From NCBI RefSeq assembly GCF_000786215.1, contig NZ_JROG01000004.1:868001-932000 (forward strand): DNA of 64,000 nucleotides, written 5' to 3'. Shown piece by piece: positions 45,727-53,417 of the stretch. The first letter of the stretch is position 1, and each line of letters starts with the position of its first letter. The notes under the pieces were generated by a model that saw only the letters and a list, made by a program, of their open reading frames with translations, did no database searches and was not told the origin of the DNA. Source of the DNA: Sphingomonas sp. 35-24ZXX. GTDB taxonomy: Bacteria; Pseudomonadota; Alphaproteobacteria; Sphingomonadales; Sphingomonadaceae. A program made the position numbers and the translations under genes.

Positions 45727-45779
45727 AGACAGTCCCCCAATCCGAGCCGTAGAGCTAACATGCGCGCGAGCCGGGGGGA

Positions 45780-46718
45780 ATGCCGATGATCACACTACCC
45801 GATGTCGATACCTTGATGGCAGGCGATCTGGGCACCTGGCTGGCCGGGCAGGATCAGGTGCGCAAGGATGCCAAGAGCCGGTCGATCAAATGGGCTATTG
45901 GCGGTGTGGTCGTCGGCCTGCCATTCCTGCTGGGCTTGGGGATCGAGGGCGTTGTGGGCCAGCTGATCGCGCTGGTCGGCATGGCCATCATGGCGATCGG
46001 CGGCGGCAAGGCGGTGCTGATTCGCCAGGCCGTGGTGAACAGCCTGAAGACACAGATGAACGCATCGCTCGCGGGTGCGCTGGGCATATCCTATTGCGCT
46101 GCCGCAACCTTCGGGGACGAGTTCGAGCTCGCCAGCGATTTCGATCTGCTGCCCGGCTACACCCGCAAGACCTGCGAGGATCTGTGGGAGGGCGACCTCG
46201 CCGGCACCCGCTTCCGCCTCTACGAAGCGCGGCTCATCCAGCGACAGGGATCGGGCAAGGACGCGCGCGATGTCACCGTGTTCAGCGGTGTCATCCTCAA
46301 GATGCATTTCGCCCGGGACTTCCACGGGGTGACGTTGATCGAGCGGCAGCGCATGCGACTGACCCTGTTCGGCGACAGCCAGACCAAGAACGGCATCAAG
46401 CTGGAACGGGTCAAGATGGTCGATCCGCGCTTCGAAAAGGCGTTCGATGTCTACAGCACCGATCAGGTCGAGGCCCGCTATCTGGTCCACCCGGCCTATT
46501 GCGAACGGCTGATCGCGCTGGAGGAGACTTTCGATGGCAAGAAGCTCAAGGCCGTCTTCCACAAGGGCGACGTCATCGTGACCGTCGACAGCGAGAACCT
46601 GTTTGAAAGCGGCTCGCTCGATTCCCAGCGCGACCGCGAGCTGCTGGCGCGGACGATCGAGCAGTTCCGCGCGATGGCTCAGATGATCACCACCTTGAAC
46701 GAGCGCCCGCGAGGCTGA
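45780..46718 (+). CDS. DUF3137 domain-containing membrane protein
   Basis: This 312-residue protein has two adjacent helices near residues 35-80 (WAIGGVVVGLPFLLGLGIEG and QLIALVGMAIMAIGGGKAVL). A soluble DUF3137 domain follows, including ARYLVHPAYCERLIALEE and the KLKAVFHKGDVIVTVDSENL-FESG segment. The function is unknown; the family typically accompanies LemA. GGGGGGA directly precedes ATG 45780; a second ATG lies two codons later. It is divergent from lemA and convergent with the Mth938-like gene. Confidence 0.87.
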   Translation: MPMITLPDVDTLMAGDLGTWLAGQDQVRKDAKSRSIKWAIGGVVVGLPFLLGLGIEGVVGQLIALVGMAIMAIGGGKAVLIRQAVVNSLKTQMNASLAGALGISYCAAATFGDEFELASDFDLLPGYTRKTCEDLWEGDLAGTRFRLYEARLIQRQGSGKDARDVTVFSGVILKMHFARDFHGVTLIERQRMRLTLFGDSQTKNGIKLERVKMVDPRFEKAFDVYSTDQVEARYLVHPAYCERLIALEETFDGKKLKAVFHKGDVIVTVDSENLFESGSLDSQRDRELLARTIEQFRAMAQMITTLNERPRG

Positions 46719-47111
46719 TCAGAGCCCCATGATGGCCGCGGCGATCCAGCGGTCTTCCGATCGCAGGATGCCCCAGGCACGGGCTGCGGCGCGGCTGTCC
46801 ATCACCTCGACGCCGATGCCGCGCTCTTCCATCACCTGGATGAAGGCGCGGGGCGGATGCGCGAGCGCAGCGCCGGTGCCGAGCAGCATGAACTCGGGGG
46901 CAGGGGAAAGATCCAGCACCTGCGCCATGGCGTCGATACCCAGCGCCTCCAGCGCGGGCGCATCCCATGGCATCGCGGACACAGGAGTCAGCACCAGGCT
47001 CGATTCGACCCGGCGCGGCCCCAGATTGTCGCCGTCCAGCTTGAAGCCATGGGCGGTAAAGCCCGTGATCACCGGCCCGGATGCGCGCGGATCCTGGTTG
47101 AACTCAGCCAT
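46719..47111 (-). CDS. Mth938-like domain protein (NDUFAF3 relative)
   Basis: This 130-residue protein fits the Mth938/DUF498 family. ITGFTAHGFKLDGDNLGPRR and VESSLVLTPVSAMPWD are followed by PEFMLLGTGAALAHPPRAFI and a C-terminal GIGVEVMDSRAAARAWGILR. Eukaryotic NDUFAF3 assists complex I assembly; the bacterial role is unknown. In alphaproteobacteria this gene commonly follows secF, as here (27 bp after), so it is part of the yajC-secD-secF transcript. Confidence 0.87.
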   Translation of the reverse strand: MAEFNQDPRASGPVITGFTAHGFKLDGDNLGPRRVESSLVLTPVSAMPWDAPALEALGIDAMAQVLDLSPAPEFMLLGTGAALAHPPRAFIQVMEERGIGVEVMDSRAAARAWGILRSEDRWIAAAIMGL

Positions 47112-47138
47112 CGATCAAGCCTGCCATCAGTGATGTCA

Positions 47139-48128
47139 TCAGGGCTGGGCGCCGCCGATGCCTTCCTTCAGCTTGGCTTCGGCCTTTTCGGCGTCGGTCT
47201 GCTGGGGCACAAAGCTGTGCGGTCCCACGCCCAGCCAGACGAGGATCGGGTTGGCCATGTAGATCGACGAATACGACCCGACGAACAAACCCAGCGTCAT
47301 TGCCGCAGTGAAGCCGAAGATCACCCCGGGGCCGATCAGCAGCAGCGCGGTGAGCGCGATCAGCATGGTCAGCGTGGTCATCACCGTGCGCGACAGGGTC
47401 TCGTTAGTCGACAGGTCGAGCAGCGAGATCATGTCCATCTTGCGGTACTTGCGCAGGTTCTCGCGCACGCGGTCGAACACCACGATCGTGTCGTTGAGCG
47501 AATAGCCGATGATGGTCAGCAGCGCGGCGACGATGTTGAGATTGAACTCGAGCTGGGTCAGCGCGAAAAAGCCGAAGGTCAGCGCAACGTCATGGAACAG
47601 TGCGAACAGCGCGGCGACACCGAACTGCCATTCGAAGCGGAACCAGATGTAGATCGCGATCGCGAGCATTGCGAACACCAGAGAATAGACGCCGGTGGTC
47701 AAAAGCTCGCCGGAAACCTTGCCGGAGACCGAATCCACCCCGTCGATGCGCGCGCCCTGCGCGGCATATTCCTTGGTGATCATCTGCGTGACGCGGCTGG
47801 TCACGGCGTTGACTTCGTCGACATTGTCGCCGGCCAGACGCATGCGCACCGAAACCTGGTTAGGCTGACCGAAACGCTGGATGGTCGATTCGCCGAGGTT
47901 CAGCGCATCGATATCCTCGCGCAGTTCGGCCACCGGAGCTTCTGCCGCCTTGTCGAAGGTCACCTGGATCATCTGGCCGCCGACAAAATCGACGCCCAGG
48001 TTGAGACCGCGGACGCCGACGAGGACGAACGAGGCGATGATCGACAGCAGGCTGATCGTCATCGCGATCTTGCGCCAGCGCAGGAAGCGGAAGTTGGTAT
48101 CGTCGGGAACGAGCTTGAGGAGCTTCAT
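47139..48128 (-). CDS. secF: Protein translocase subunit SecF
   Basis: SecF works with SecD to drive late steps of Sec export using the proton gradient. The 329-residue protein has six helices. The first is SLLSIIASFVLVGVRGLNLG, then a periplasmic P1-like domain with GVDFVGGQMIQVTF and VRMRLAGDNVDEVN. The C-terminal block contains LTIIGYSLNDTIVVFDRVRE, with the conserved Asp/Arg pair, and MTTLTMLIALTALLLIGPGV. The start is 16 bp after the secD stop. Confidence 0.97.
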   Translation of the reverse strand: MKLLKLVPDDTNFRFLRWRKIAMTISLLSIIASFVLVGVRGLNLGVDFVGGQMIQVTFDKAAEAPVAELREDIDALNLGESTIQRFGQPNQVSVRMRLAGDNVDEVNAVTSRVTQMITKEYAAQGARIDGVDSVSGKVSGELLTTGVYSLVFAMLAIAIYIWFRFEWQFGVAALFALFHDVALTFGFFALTQLEFNLNIVAALLTIIGYSLNDTIVVFDRVRENLRKYRKMDMISLLDLSTNETLSRTVMTTLTMLIALTALLLIGPGVIFGFTAAMTLGLFVGSYSSIYMANPILVWLGVGPHSFVPQQTDAEKAEAKLKEGIGGAQP

Positions 48129-48144
48129 CGGATCAAGCCTTCCT

Positions 48145-49749
48145 TTAAATGTTCAGCTCGCGCGGGCGTGCGCGCTTGAGCCAGAGGGCGACGAACATGC
48201 GAGTGACATAGACCGCCGTCCAGACCGAGGTGACGATGCCGATCATCAGCACGACGGCAAAGCCGCGAACCGGGCCCGATCCGAACAGGAACAGCAGCAC
48301 CGCTGCGATGACATTGGTGATATTGGCATCGAAGATCGCGCGCGAGGCTTCGGTATAGCCGACCTCGATCGCCTGGATGATGCGGCGGCCGCTCTTGCGC
48401 TCCTCTCGAATACGCTCGTTGATCAGCACGTTGGCGTCCACCGCCGCGCCGATCGTCAGCACGAAACCTGCAATGCCGGGAAGCGTCAGCGTGGCGTTCA
48501 TCAGCGCCATGATGCCCAGGATCAGCAGGATGTTGAGGATCAGCGCAATGTTGGCGTACACCCCGAAGCGGCCGTAGGTCACGATCATGAAGGTCAGAAC
48601 GGCAATGGTGCCGACCGCGCCTGCCAGCAGGCCCGCCTGAATCGATTCGGTACCCAGATCCGGCCCGACCGAGCGTTCCTCGACCACCTTCAGTTCGACA
48701 GGCAGCGCGCCGGAGCGCAGCGCGATGGCGAGCTGGTTGGCGCTTTCTGTGGTGAAGCTGCCCGAAATCTGGGCCGAACCACCCAGGATGGGCTCGTTGA
48801 TATTGGGGGCGGAGAGCACTTCGCCGTCGAGAATGATCGCGAACGGCTTGTTGACATTTTCCTGCGTCAGCCGTGCAAAGCGTGCCCCGCCATCGCGGTC
48901 GAAGGTGATCGACACCACCGGCTCGTTGGTCTGTTGGTCAAAGCTCTGCTGGGCGTTGGTCAGCTTGTCGCCGCGGATGCCGCCCAGACGGCGAACCGCG
49001 ATCGGCGTGCCGCCTGCAGGATTGCTGGGATAGGGAATGATTTCGCTGCCCACCGGCGCACGGCCGGCGGCAATGTCTTCGGGGCTGGCGTTCAAATCGA
49101 CCAGCTTGAATTCGAGCTCGGCGGTCTGGCCAAGCAGTTCCTTCAGCGCTTCGGGATCGTCAAGGCCCGGAACCTGCACCACGATGCGGTTGTCGCCCTG
49201 GCGGATGATCGTCGGTTCGCGCGTGCCCAGCTCGTCGATGCGCTTGCGCACGACTTCGGTTGCGGTTTCCATCGCCTGGTCGAGCGCCTGGGTCAGGCCC
49301 GCCTCGGTGGGGGTCAGCACGATGCGGCTGGTGTCGCGCACCTCGATGTCCCAGTCGCGCTGACCGGTCAGGCCCGCGCCGGTGGTCAGCGGCAGGATCG
49401 CTTCACGTGCGGCATCGACCTGCGAGACATCACGCACCAGGAAGGAGAGCTTGCCGCCTTCGCGCGAGATGTCGCCGATGCCGATGCGCGGCTTGGCGCT
49501 GCGCATCGCGGCGCGCACGGTCTCTTCCATGTTCTGCAGCCGCTGCGCTGCGACATCCTTGGGGTCGCCTTCCAGCAGGATATGGCTTCCGCCCTGAAGA
49601 TCGAGCCCCAGGTTGATCTTGGCCTGCGGCAGGAACGACGGATAATAGGTCGCCACATTTGCAGGCAGCAGGCTGGGGATCGCCAGCAGCACGCCAAAGG
49701 CGAGCACCAGGGCGGTGGAGATCGTTTTCCAGCGCGGAAAATCTAGCAT
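48145..49749 (-). CDS. secD: Protein translocase subunit SecD
   Basis: The 534-residue SecD has an N-terminal helix (STALVLAFGVLLAIPSLLPA) and a large periplasmic region (about 35-350). This region contains INLGLDLQGGSHILLEGD and VVRKRIDELGTREPTIIRQG. Five C-terminal helices include LPGIAGFVLTIGAAVDANVL, INERIREERKSGRR and GPVRGFAVVLMIGIVTSVWT. Start at MLDFPRWK fits the transmembrane helix; the longer upstream frame is not supported. It lies between yajC (-) and secF in one operon. Confidence 0.97.
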   Translation of the reverse strand: MLDFPRWKTISTALVLAFGVLLAIPSLLPANVATYYPSFLPQAKINLGLDLQGGSHILLEGDPKDVAAQRLQNMEETVRAAMRSAKPRIGIGDISREGGKLSFLVRDVSQVDAAREAILPLTTGAGLTGQRDWDIEVRDTSRIVLTPTEAGLTQALDQAMETATEVVRKRIDELGTREPTIIRQGDNRIVVQVPGLDDPEALKELLGQTAELEFKLVDLNASPEDIAAGRAPVGSEIIPYPSNPAGGTPIAVRRLGGIRGDKLTNAQQSFDQQTNEPVVSITFDRDGGARFARLTQENVNKPFAIILDGEVLSAPNINEPILGGSAQISGSFTTESANQLAIALRSGALPVELKVVEERSVGPDLGTESIQAGLLAGAVGTIAVLTFMIVTYGRFGVYANIALILNILLILGIMALMNATLTLPGIAGFVLTIGAAVDANVLINERIREERKSGRRIIQAIEVGYTEASRAIFDANITNVIAAVLLFLFGSGPVRGFAVVLMIGIVTSVWTAVYVTRMFVALWLKRARPRELNI

Positions 49750-49865
49750 TCTCAAGGCTTCCTTGGCAGTGCGCGTCCGGGCACCGCCAGTTGGCGGGCC
49801 AATCGGACACGGGCCGGATGTGCGCGCCATATATTCATGGGTGCATCAGGCGGCAAGGCGATAGC

Positions 49866-50198
49866 TCAATCGTTGGCGGGAGCGCCGCCGGGCTGGATGA
49901 CATCGCTGATCGTGGCCTTGACCGCGCGCACCTTGGCGCCGCCCAGATCGATCTCGAGATAGGCGTCGTCCACCTTGGTCACCTTGCCGATCAGGCCGCC
50001 ACCGGTGATCACCTGATCGCCGCGCTTCACCGCTTCGATCTTGGCCTTGTGCGCCTTCATCTGGCGCTGCTGCGGACGGATGATCAGGAAGTAGAAGATC
50101 AGCAGCAGCGGCACGAACATCAAAAGCTGGGTCCAGGCCGGAGCAGCGCCGGGTGCGGCAGCGGCGAGTGCAAGCAATAGTGTCGAGTCCATGGGCAT
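49866..50198 (-). CDS. yajC: Preprotein translocase subunit YajC
   Basis: YajC is the small single-span partner of SecDF. The 110-residue protein has a helix LMFVPLLLIFYFLIIRPQQR followed by the classic RPQQRQMKAHKAKIEAVKRG and DQVITGGGLIGKVTKVDDAY. It opens the yajC-secD-secF unit. Either ATG at 50198 or 50192 could be used. Confidence 0.96.
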   Translation of the reverse strand: MPMDSTLLLALAAAAPGAAPAWTQLLMFVPLLLIFYFLIIRPQQRQMKAHKAKIEAVKRGDQVITGGGLIGKVTKVDDAYLEIDLGGAKVRAVKATISDVIQPGGAPAND

Positions 50199-50332
50199 GT
50201 CGTCCGAATGTCTGAAAGGCTATGAGGTCGCGATGGCAATCGATCCGCCCGTCGCAGCGATGGGCGCGCCTATCACCATCGGCCGCGCAAGGCAATTGAT
50301 CTTGGCCACGGCACATCGGGTGCAGGACGGGC

Positions 50333-50361
50333 TTGCCAATCGCGTTTCATGCCCATATAGG
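50333..50361 (+). promoter_or_regulatory. Promoter of tRNA-Pro
   Basis: TTGCCA at 50333-50338 and TATAGG at 50356-50361 are separated by exactly 17 bp. They match the housekeeping sigma consensus (5/6 and 4/6) and lie about 38 bp upstream of the tRNA. Confidence 0.65.
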
Positions 50362-50398
50362 CGCGCTTCCCATCTGCCGCAGCGCGGCGATGGCCGGT

Positions 50399-50475
50399 CG
50401 GGACGTAGCGCAGCCTGGTAGCGCATCACACTGGGGGTGTGGGGGTCGGAGGTTCGAATCCTCTCGTCCCGACCA
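50399..50475 (+). tRNA. tRNA-Pro (anticodon GGG)
   Basis: The 77-nt gene folds as a cloverleaf with acceptor CGGGACG/CGTCCCG and a discriminator A plus encoded CCA. The D arm contains AGCGCAGCCTGGTAGCGC, the anticodon stem-loop is CACACTGGGGGTGTG (loop with GGG), and the T arm is CGGAGGTTCGAATCCTCTCG. The anticodon GGG reads CCC/CCU proline codons. The first base pair is C-G, as is typical of bacterial tRNA-Pro. Confidence 0.97.
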
Positions 50476-50502
50476 ATTTGTAGTGTCGGTCTAGAAGCGG
50501 TC

Positions 50503-50523
50503 CGTTAAAACATTGTTTTAACG
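50503..50523. repeat. Perfect 21-bp palindrome downstream of tRNA-Pro
   Basis: CGTTAAAACA and TGTTTTAACG are perfect 10-bp arms around a single T. It lies 28 bp after the tRNA and 30 bp beyond the stop of the minus-strand cyclase-like gene, in AT-rich DNA. The one-base spacer points to a protein-binding DNA palindrome rather than a good RNA terminator. Confidence 0.6.
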
Positions 50524-50553
50524 CTCATTTTCCGGAACACTTAATTGCTATGC

Positions 50554-51225
50554 TCAGGCAGTGACTGAATTCCAGTACTTGGCCATCCAAAGCCATTTCG
50601 ATTTAACATCGGCTGGATAATCATCGCGTGAGAGATTGGCGTCCATCTGGCGTATAATCTTTCGCGCTGCCGTTTTAACTAAAGGTTGCATTGGGGTTTC
50701 GTGCCCAATGTTTTCGAATTCCCAAAGTACATGAAGCATCGGGAAGTGATCCGTATGGTCTGTTCGCGTTAAATCTCCATAACCCCACCGCTTCGCATCT
50801 GAAACCACTTCTGGCTGAAGCGCTATGCGCGGGTTGCCACCGGTACGGTCATGTTTTAGCGCCTTTAGTAGGCCTGTTCCAAACAGCACATCAGAGGTGT
50901 GAACTAAGTTACCCACCGCAATTCCGCCTCTAAGCATAACGCCCAATTGCAAAAGTTCGCTTACCAATGCTGCGCAACCACTAAAAATAGAAACCAAGCC
51001 TTCTGGTGTTCGATCAGCCGAAACAGCGATGCAGTCAGAAAATTGTGTAAAACGAAAATTTGTCGGTGGGATCTCAGAAATTGTATTTCTTAACGACTTG
51101 ATAATTGCTAAAATAACCTCTCTCTTGTATGGTTCGCTGTCTGCGTCGGAAACTAACTGGCTGAAGCCTAACACATCCATGAACGCTACGTATCGTTCTC
51201 GATAGTCCCTATCTGCGTGATCCAT
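50554..51225 (-). CDS. Class III nucleotidyl cyclase-like protein (Pycsar-cyclase-like)
   Basis: This 223-residue cytosolic protein has the small-cyclase pattern. YVAFMDVLGFSQLV carries Asp17, NFRFTQFSDCIAVS carries Asp64, and RGGIAVGNLVHTSDVLFGTG covers about 98-117. The two Asp residues fit the metal sites of class III cyclases. The architecture resembles PycC cyclases of Pycsar phage defence, though the nucleotide product cannot be read from sequence. No effector gene adjoins it. AGGAGG sits close to the ATG. The DNA is clearly more AT-rich than all neighbours and it adjoins a tRNA, which suggests lateral acquisition. Confidence 0.65.
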   Translation of the reverse strand: MDHADRDYRERYVAFMDVLGFSQLVSDADSEPYKREVILAIIKSLRNTISEIPPTNFRFTQFSDCIAVSADRTPEGLVSIFSGCAALVSELLQLGVMLRGGIAVGNLVHTSDVLFGTGLLKALKHDRTGGNPRIALQPEVVSDAKRWGYGDLTRTDHTDHFPMLHVLWEFENIGHETPMQPLVKTAARKIIRQMDANLSRDDYPADVKSKWLWMAKYWNSVTA

Positions 51226-51247
51226 GCCTGCCTCCTGAGCGGAAAGC

Positions 51248-51278
51248 TATGCTTGGCAATCCATCATAGGCAAGCATA
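51248..51278. promoter_or_regulatory. Inverted repeat upstream of the cyclase-like gene
   Basis: TATGCTTG at 51248-51255 and CAAGCATA at 51271-51278 are perfect 8-bp arms with a 15-bp spacer. They sit just upstream of the AGGAGG ribosome-binding site of the minus-strand cyclase-like gene. The position fits an operator or a 5' leader hairpin. Confidence 0.5.
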
Positions 51279-51365
51279 AGTTTCTGGATTGGCAGCCATA
51301 CTATTTGCCGCTGATTGACTCGTAACTACTAGCCGTTCAAATTAATCGCAAGGTAGGCCCGTTTA

Positions 51366-52352
51366 TCAGAACATTTCCGTATCGATCGTCTTCTGCATGG
51401 CCTCGCCATAGCGCGGGCCTGCGACGGTGCGCTCGTTGATCAGCGCGTCGATGCGGGCCGCCGCCTCTGCCGGGATGGTCCAGTCGGCGCGCGCGAAATT
51501 CTCTTCCAAATGCGCGATCGACGCGGTTCCGGGGATCGCGACGATGTGCTCGCCGCGCGACAGCACCCAGGCCAGCGACAGCTGGGCGGGGGTCACCTCG
51601 AATTCGGCGGCGATCGCGCAGAGCGCATCGACCAGCGCACGGTTGGCGGGCCAGTTGTCCGCATTGAAGCGCGGCATGCCGCGCCGCAGGTCCTTTTCCT
51701 CCAGCGCGGCGATGTCCTGAATGCCATTGGCCAGCACGCCGCGCGCCACCGGCGAAAAGGCGACAAAGGTGGTGCCGAGCGCGCGGCACGCTTCCAGCAC
51801 GGCGATCTCGGGTTCGCGTGTCCAGGGCGAATATTCGGTCTGCATCGCGGCGATCGGATGCTCGGCCGATGCCCGGCGCAGGGTTTCGGCGGACATTTCG
51901 GACAGGCCGATGCTGCCGATCTTGCCCGCCTTGATCAGGTCCGCCATCGCGCCGACCGATTCCTCGATCGGCACGTCGCGGTCGCGGCGATGCATGTAGT
52001 ACAGGTCGACATGGTCGGTCTGAAGCCGGGTCAGCGATTCATCGATGCAGCGGCGGATCGCCTCCGGGCGGCAGTTGATGCCGCGCTTTTCGCCTTCGAT
52101 CACGATTCCCATCTTGGTGGCGAGAAAGAACTCGCCCCGCCGGCCTTTGAGCGCCTCGCCGATCAGTGTCTCGTTATGGCCCAAGCCATAGATATTGGCG
52201 GTATCGAGATGGTCGTAGCCAAGATCCAGGGCGCGATTGAGCAGCGCTGTGGCCATCTCGCGCGGGGGCAATGTGCCATAGCCCCAGCTGAGCGACATGC
52301 AGCCGAGGCCGATGGCGTTGACGGGTGTTGCGTTGATGTATCGGGTGGTCAC
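51366..52352 (-). CDS. Aldo/keto reductase
   Basis: This 328-residue NADPH-dependent oxidoreductase has the TIM-barrel AKR pattern. GLGCMSLSWGYGTLP is followed by LDLGYDHLDTANIYGLGHNE, which contains the catalytic Asp and Tyr. FFLATKMGI contains the Lys, and YYMHRRDRDVPIEESVGAMA provides the His. The C-terminal cofactor segment is HIVAIPGTASIAHLEENFAR. It resembles the general AKR11/YajO-type stress reductases; the substrate is unknown. It marks the return to normal GC content after the cyclase-like gene. Confidence 0.92.
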   Translation of the reverse strand: MTTRYINATPVNAIGLGCMSLSWGYGTLPPREMATALLNRALDLGYDHLDTANIYGLGHNETLIGEALKGRRGEFFLATKMGIVIEGEKRGINCRPEAIRRCIDESLTRLQTDHVDLYYMHRRDRDVPIEESVGAMADLIKAGKIGSIGLSEMSAETLRRASAEHPIAAMQTEYSPWTREPEIAVLEACRALGTTFVAFSPVARGVLANGIQDIAALEEKDLRRGMPRFNADNWPANRALVDALCAIAAEFEVTPAQLSLAWVLSRGEHIVAIPGTASIAHLEENFARADWTIPAEAAARIDALINERTVAGPRYGEAMQKTIDTEMF

Positions 52353-52879
52353 GGGGCGTCTTCCTACTGGATGAGCGGTGGCGATCAGGATCGCTGCGGC
52401 GCTCGCACAGATCGGGCGAGCGGGTCAAGCCGATGATTCGGGGAAGGGCGGCCCATCCTTGCCGCATTGCAGCATTGGGGGCAGAACGTTGGGCTGCTGG
52501 GCGACATCGGCCCTGATGGGCGGTCAGGCAGCAGCGTCGCCCTGCTGCCGTCAGCCTTTACCAAGCCGCTGATATGATATGGTAAAATGGCCGAGAATGA
52601 CACTCGCCGTGGTGCGTTTGCGGTGCTGCTCGCTTCCCGCTTCGGCCGTATTCGGACGCATTCGCATCTGCGGAAAAGACACATGCGTTGTCAGTATTTT
52701 ATCCTCTTTTCGGCCCCTATCAAACCGGCTATATGCACGGTTCCCAAGGGTGCGGGGGATAGGGGTCGGGCCTTTCGGCGTGTCCTTCCTGCGCCAGCGC
52801 AAGAAATATGTCTTGCCAGAGTCCCTAGGGTGTCGATAAAACGCGGGCTCTTGTTTCCGCAACGAAGGGGAAAAGTACC
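52353..52879. other. Intergenic region upstream of the Ala/Glu lipoprotein
   Basis: This stretch of about 530 bp lies between the divergent aldo/keto reductase and the small lipoprotein gene. An inverted repeat TTTACCA/TGGTAAA (52557-52563 and 52580-52586, 16-bp spacer) in AT-rich DNA could be an operator. Open frames here, such as the one starting ATGGCCGAGAATG at 52587, have Arg-rich, shadow-like translations and overlap the lipoprotein start, so I do not call them genes. GAAGGGGAAAAG at 52864 is the lipoprotein ribosome-binding site. Confidence 0.5.
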
Positions 52880-53158
52880 ATGAAGTCCATTCTTAAGCTG
52901 AGCCCGGTTTTCGCCGCCGCTAGCCTCCTTGCTCTCGCAGCATGCACTCCGGAAGAAGCTGCTGAAGCTCCTGCCGAAGAAACCACTGAAGCTCCTGCTG
53001 AAGAAGCCATGGAAGCTCCGGCCGCTGAAGGCGCCGAAGCTGGCATGGAAGCTGGCATGGAAGCCGGCGCCGAAGCCGGTGCTGAAGCTGGCGCCGCTGC
53101 TGGTGCAGACGCTGCTGCTGAAGCCGCTCCGGCTGCTCCGGCTGAAGAAGCCAAGTAA
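52880..53158 (+). CDS. Small Ala/Glu-rich repetitive lipoprotein
   Basis: This 92-residue protein has a lipoprotein signal (LSPVFAAASLLALAAC) with lipidated Cys22. The mature part is made almost only of Ala, Glu, Pro and Gly, first as EAPAEE-type units (EAAEAPAEETTEAPAEEAME) and then as GMEAGMEAGAEAGAEAGA-type units. It should be acidic and disordered or helical, attached to a membrane. GCT and GAA codons are preferred, unlike the GC-ending codons of neighbours, which may reflect high expression. A strong ribosome-binding site and a strong terminator flank it. No function is known. Confidence 0.75.
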   Translation: MKSILKLSPVFAAASLLALAACTPEEAAEAPAEETTEAPAEEAMEAPAAEGAEAGMEAGMEAGAEAGAEAGAAAGADAAAEAAPAAPAEEAK

Positions 53159-53200
53159 GCTTCTGCCAAGCTTCGCCTGAACAAGGCAAAGTTTTGAAAG

Positions 53201-53238
53201 ACGCCCGGCGGCCCTGAAGGCTGCCGGGCGTTTTTTAT
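53201..53238 (+). terminator. Intrinsic terminator after the Ala/Glu lipoprotein
   Basis: ACGCCCGGCGGCC pairs with GGCTGCCGGGCGT around CTGAA, followed immediately by TTTTTTATTG. A second palindrome, AACGTACGTT at 53311-53320, follows in the gap before the PilZ gene. Confidence 0.92.
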
Positions 53239-53417
53239 TGTCCGGCTACCCCGTGGGGTACGGTCCGGCCACCCGGGAGGTCGGTCGTCCAATCGCTGGC
53301 CACTTTTTTTAACGTACGTTTACGACCGGTTAGCGTCTTGCCGCTATGTCATGCGGGCCTCAGCCACGGTGCGGTGCAATTGCGCGGGCTGTGGCCAGGG
53401 TTTTTCGGAGACAACGG

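Noticed and set aside
47881-49746. 621-codon plus-strand open frame over secD/secF
   Set aside because: It is a mirror of SecD and SecF coding sequence and has low-complexity charged composition.
50399-51365. tRNA-Pro as an integration site with flanking direct repeats
   Set aside because: I found no duplicate of the tRNA 3' end near 51226-51365 and no integrase gene, so a classical att-flanked island is not supported.
52587-52883. 98-codon open frame before the Ala/Glu lipoprotein
   Set aside because: It lacks a ribosome-binding site, is Arg-rich without domain pattern and overlaps the lipoprotein start.
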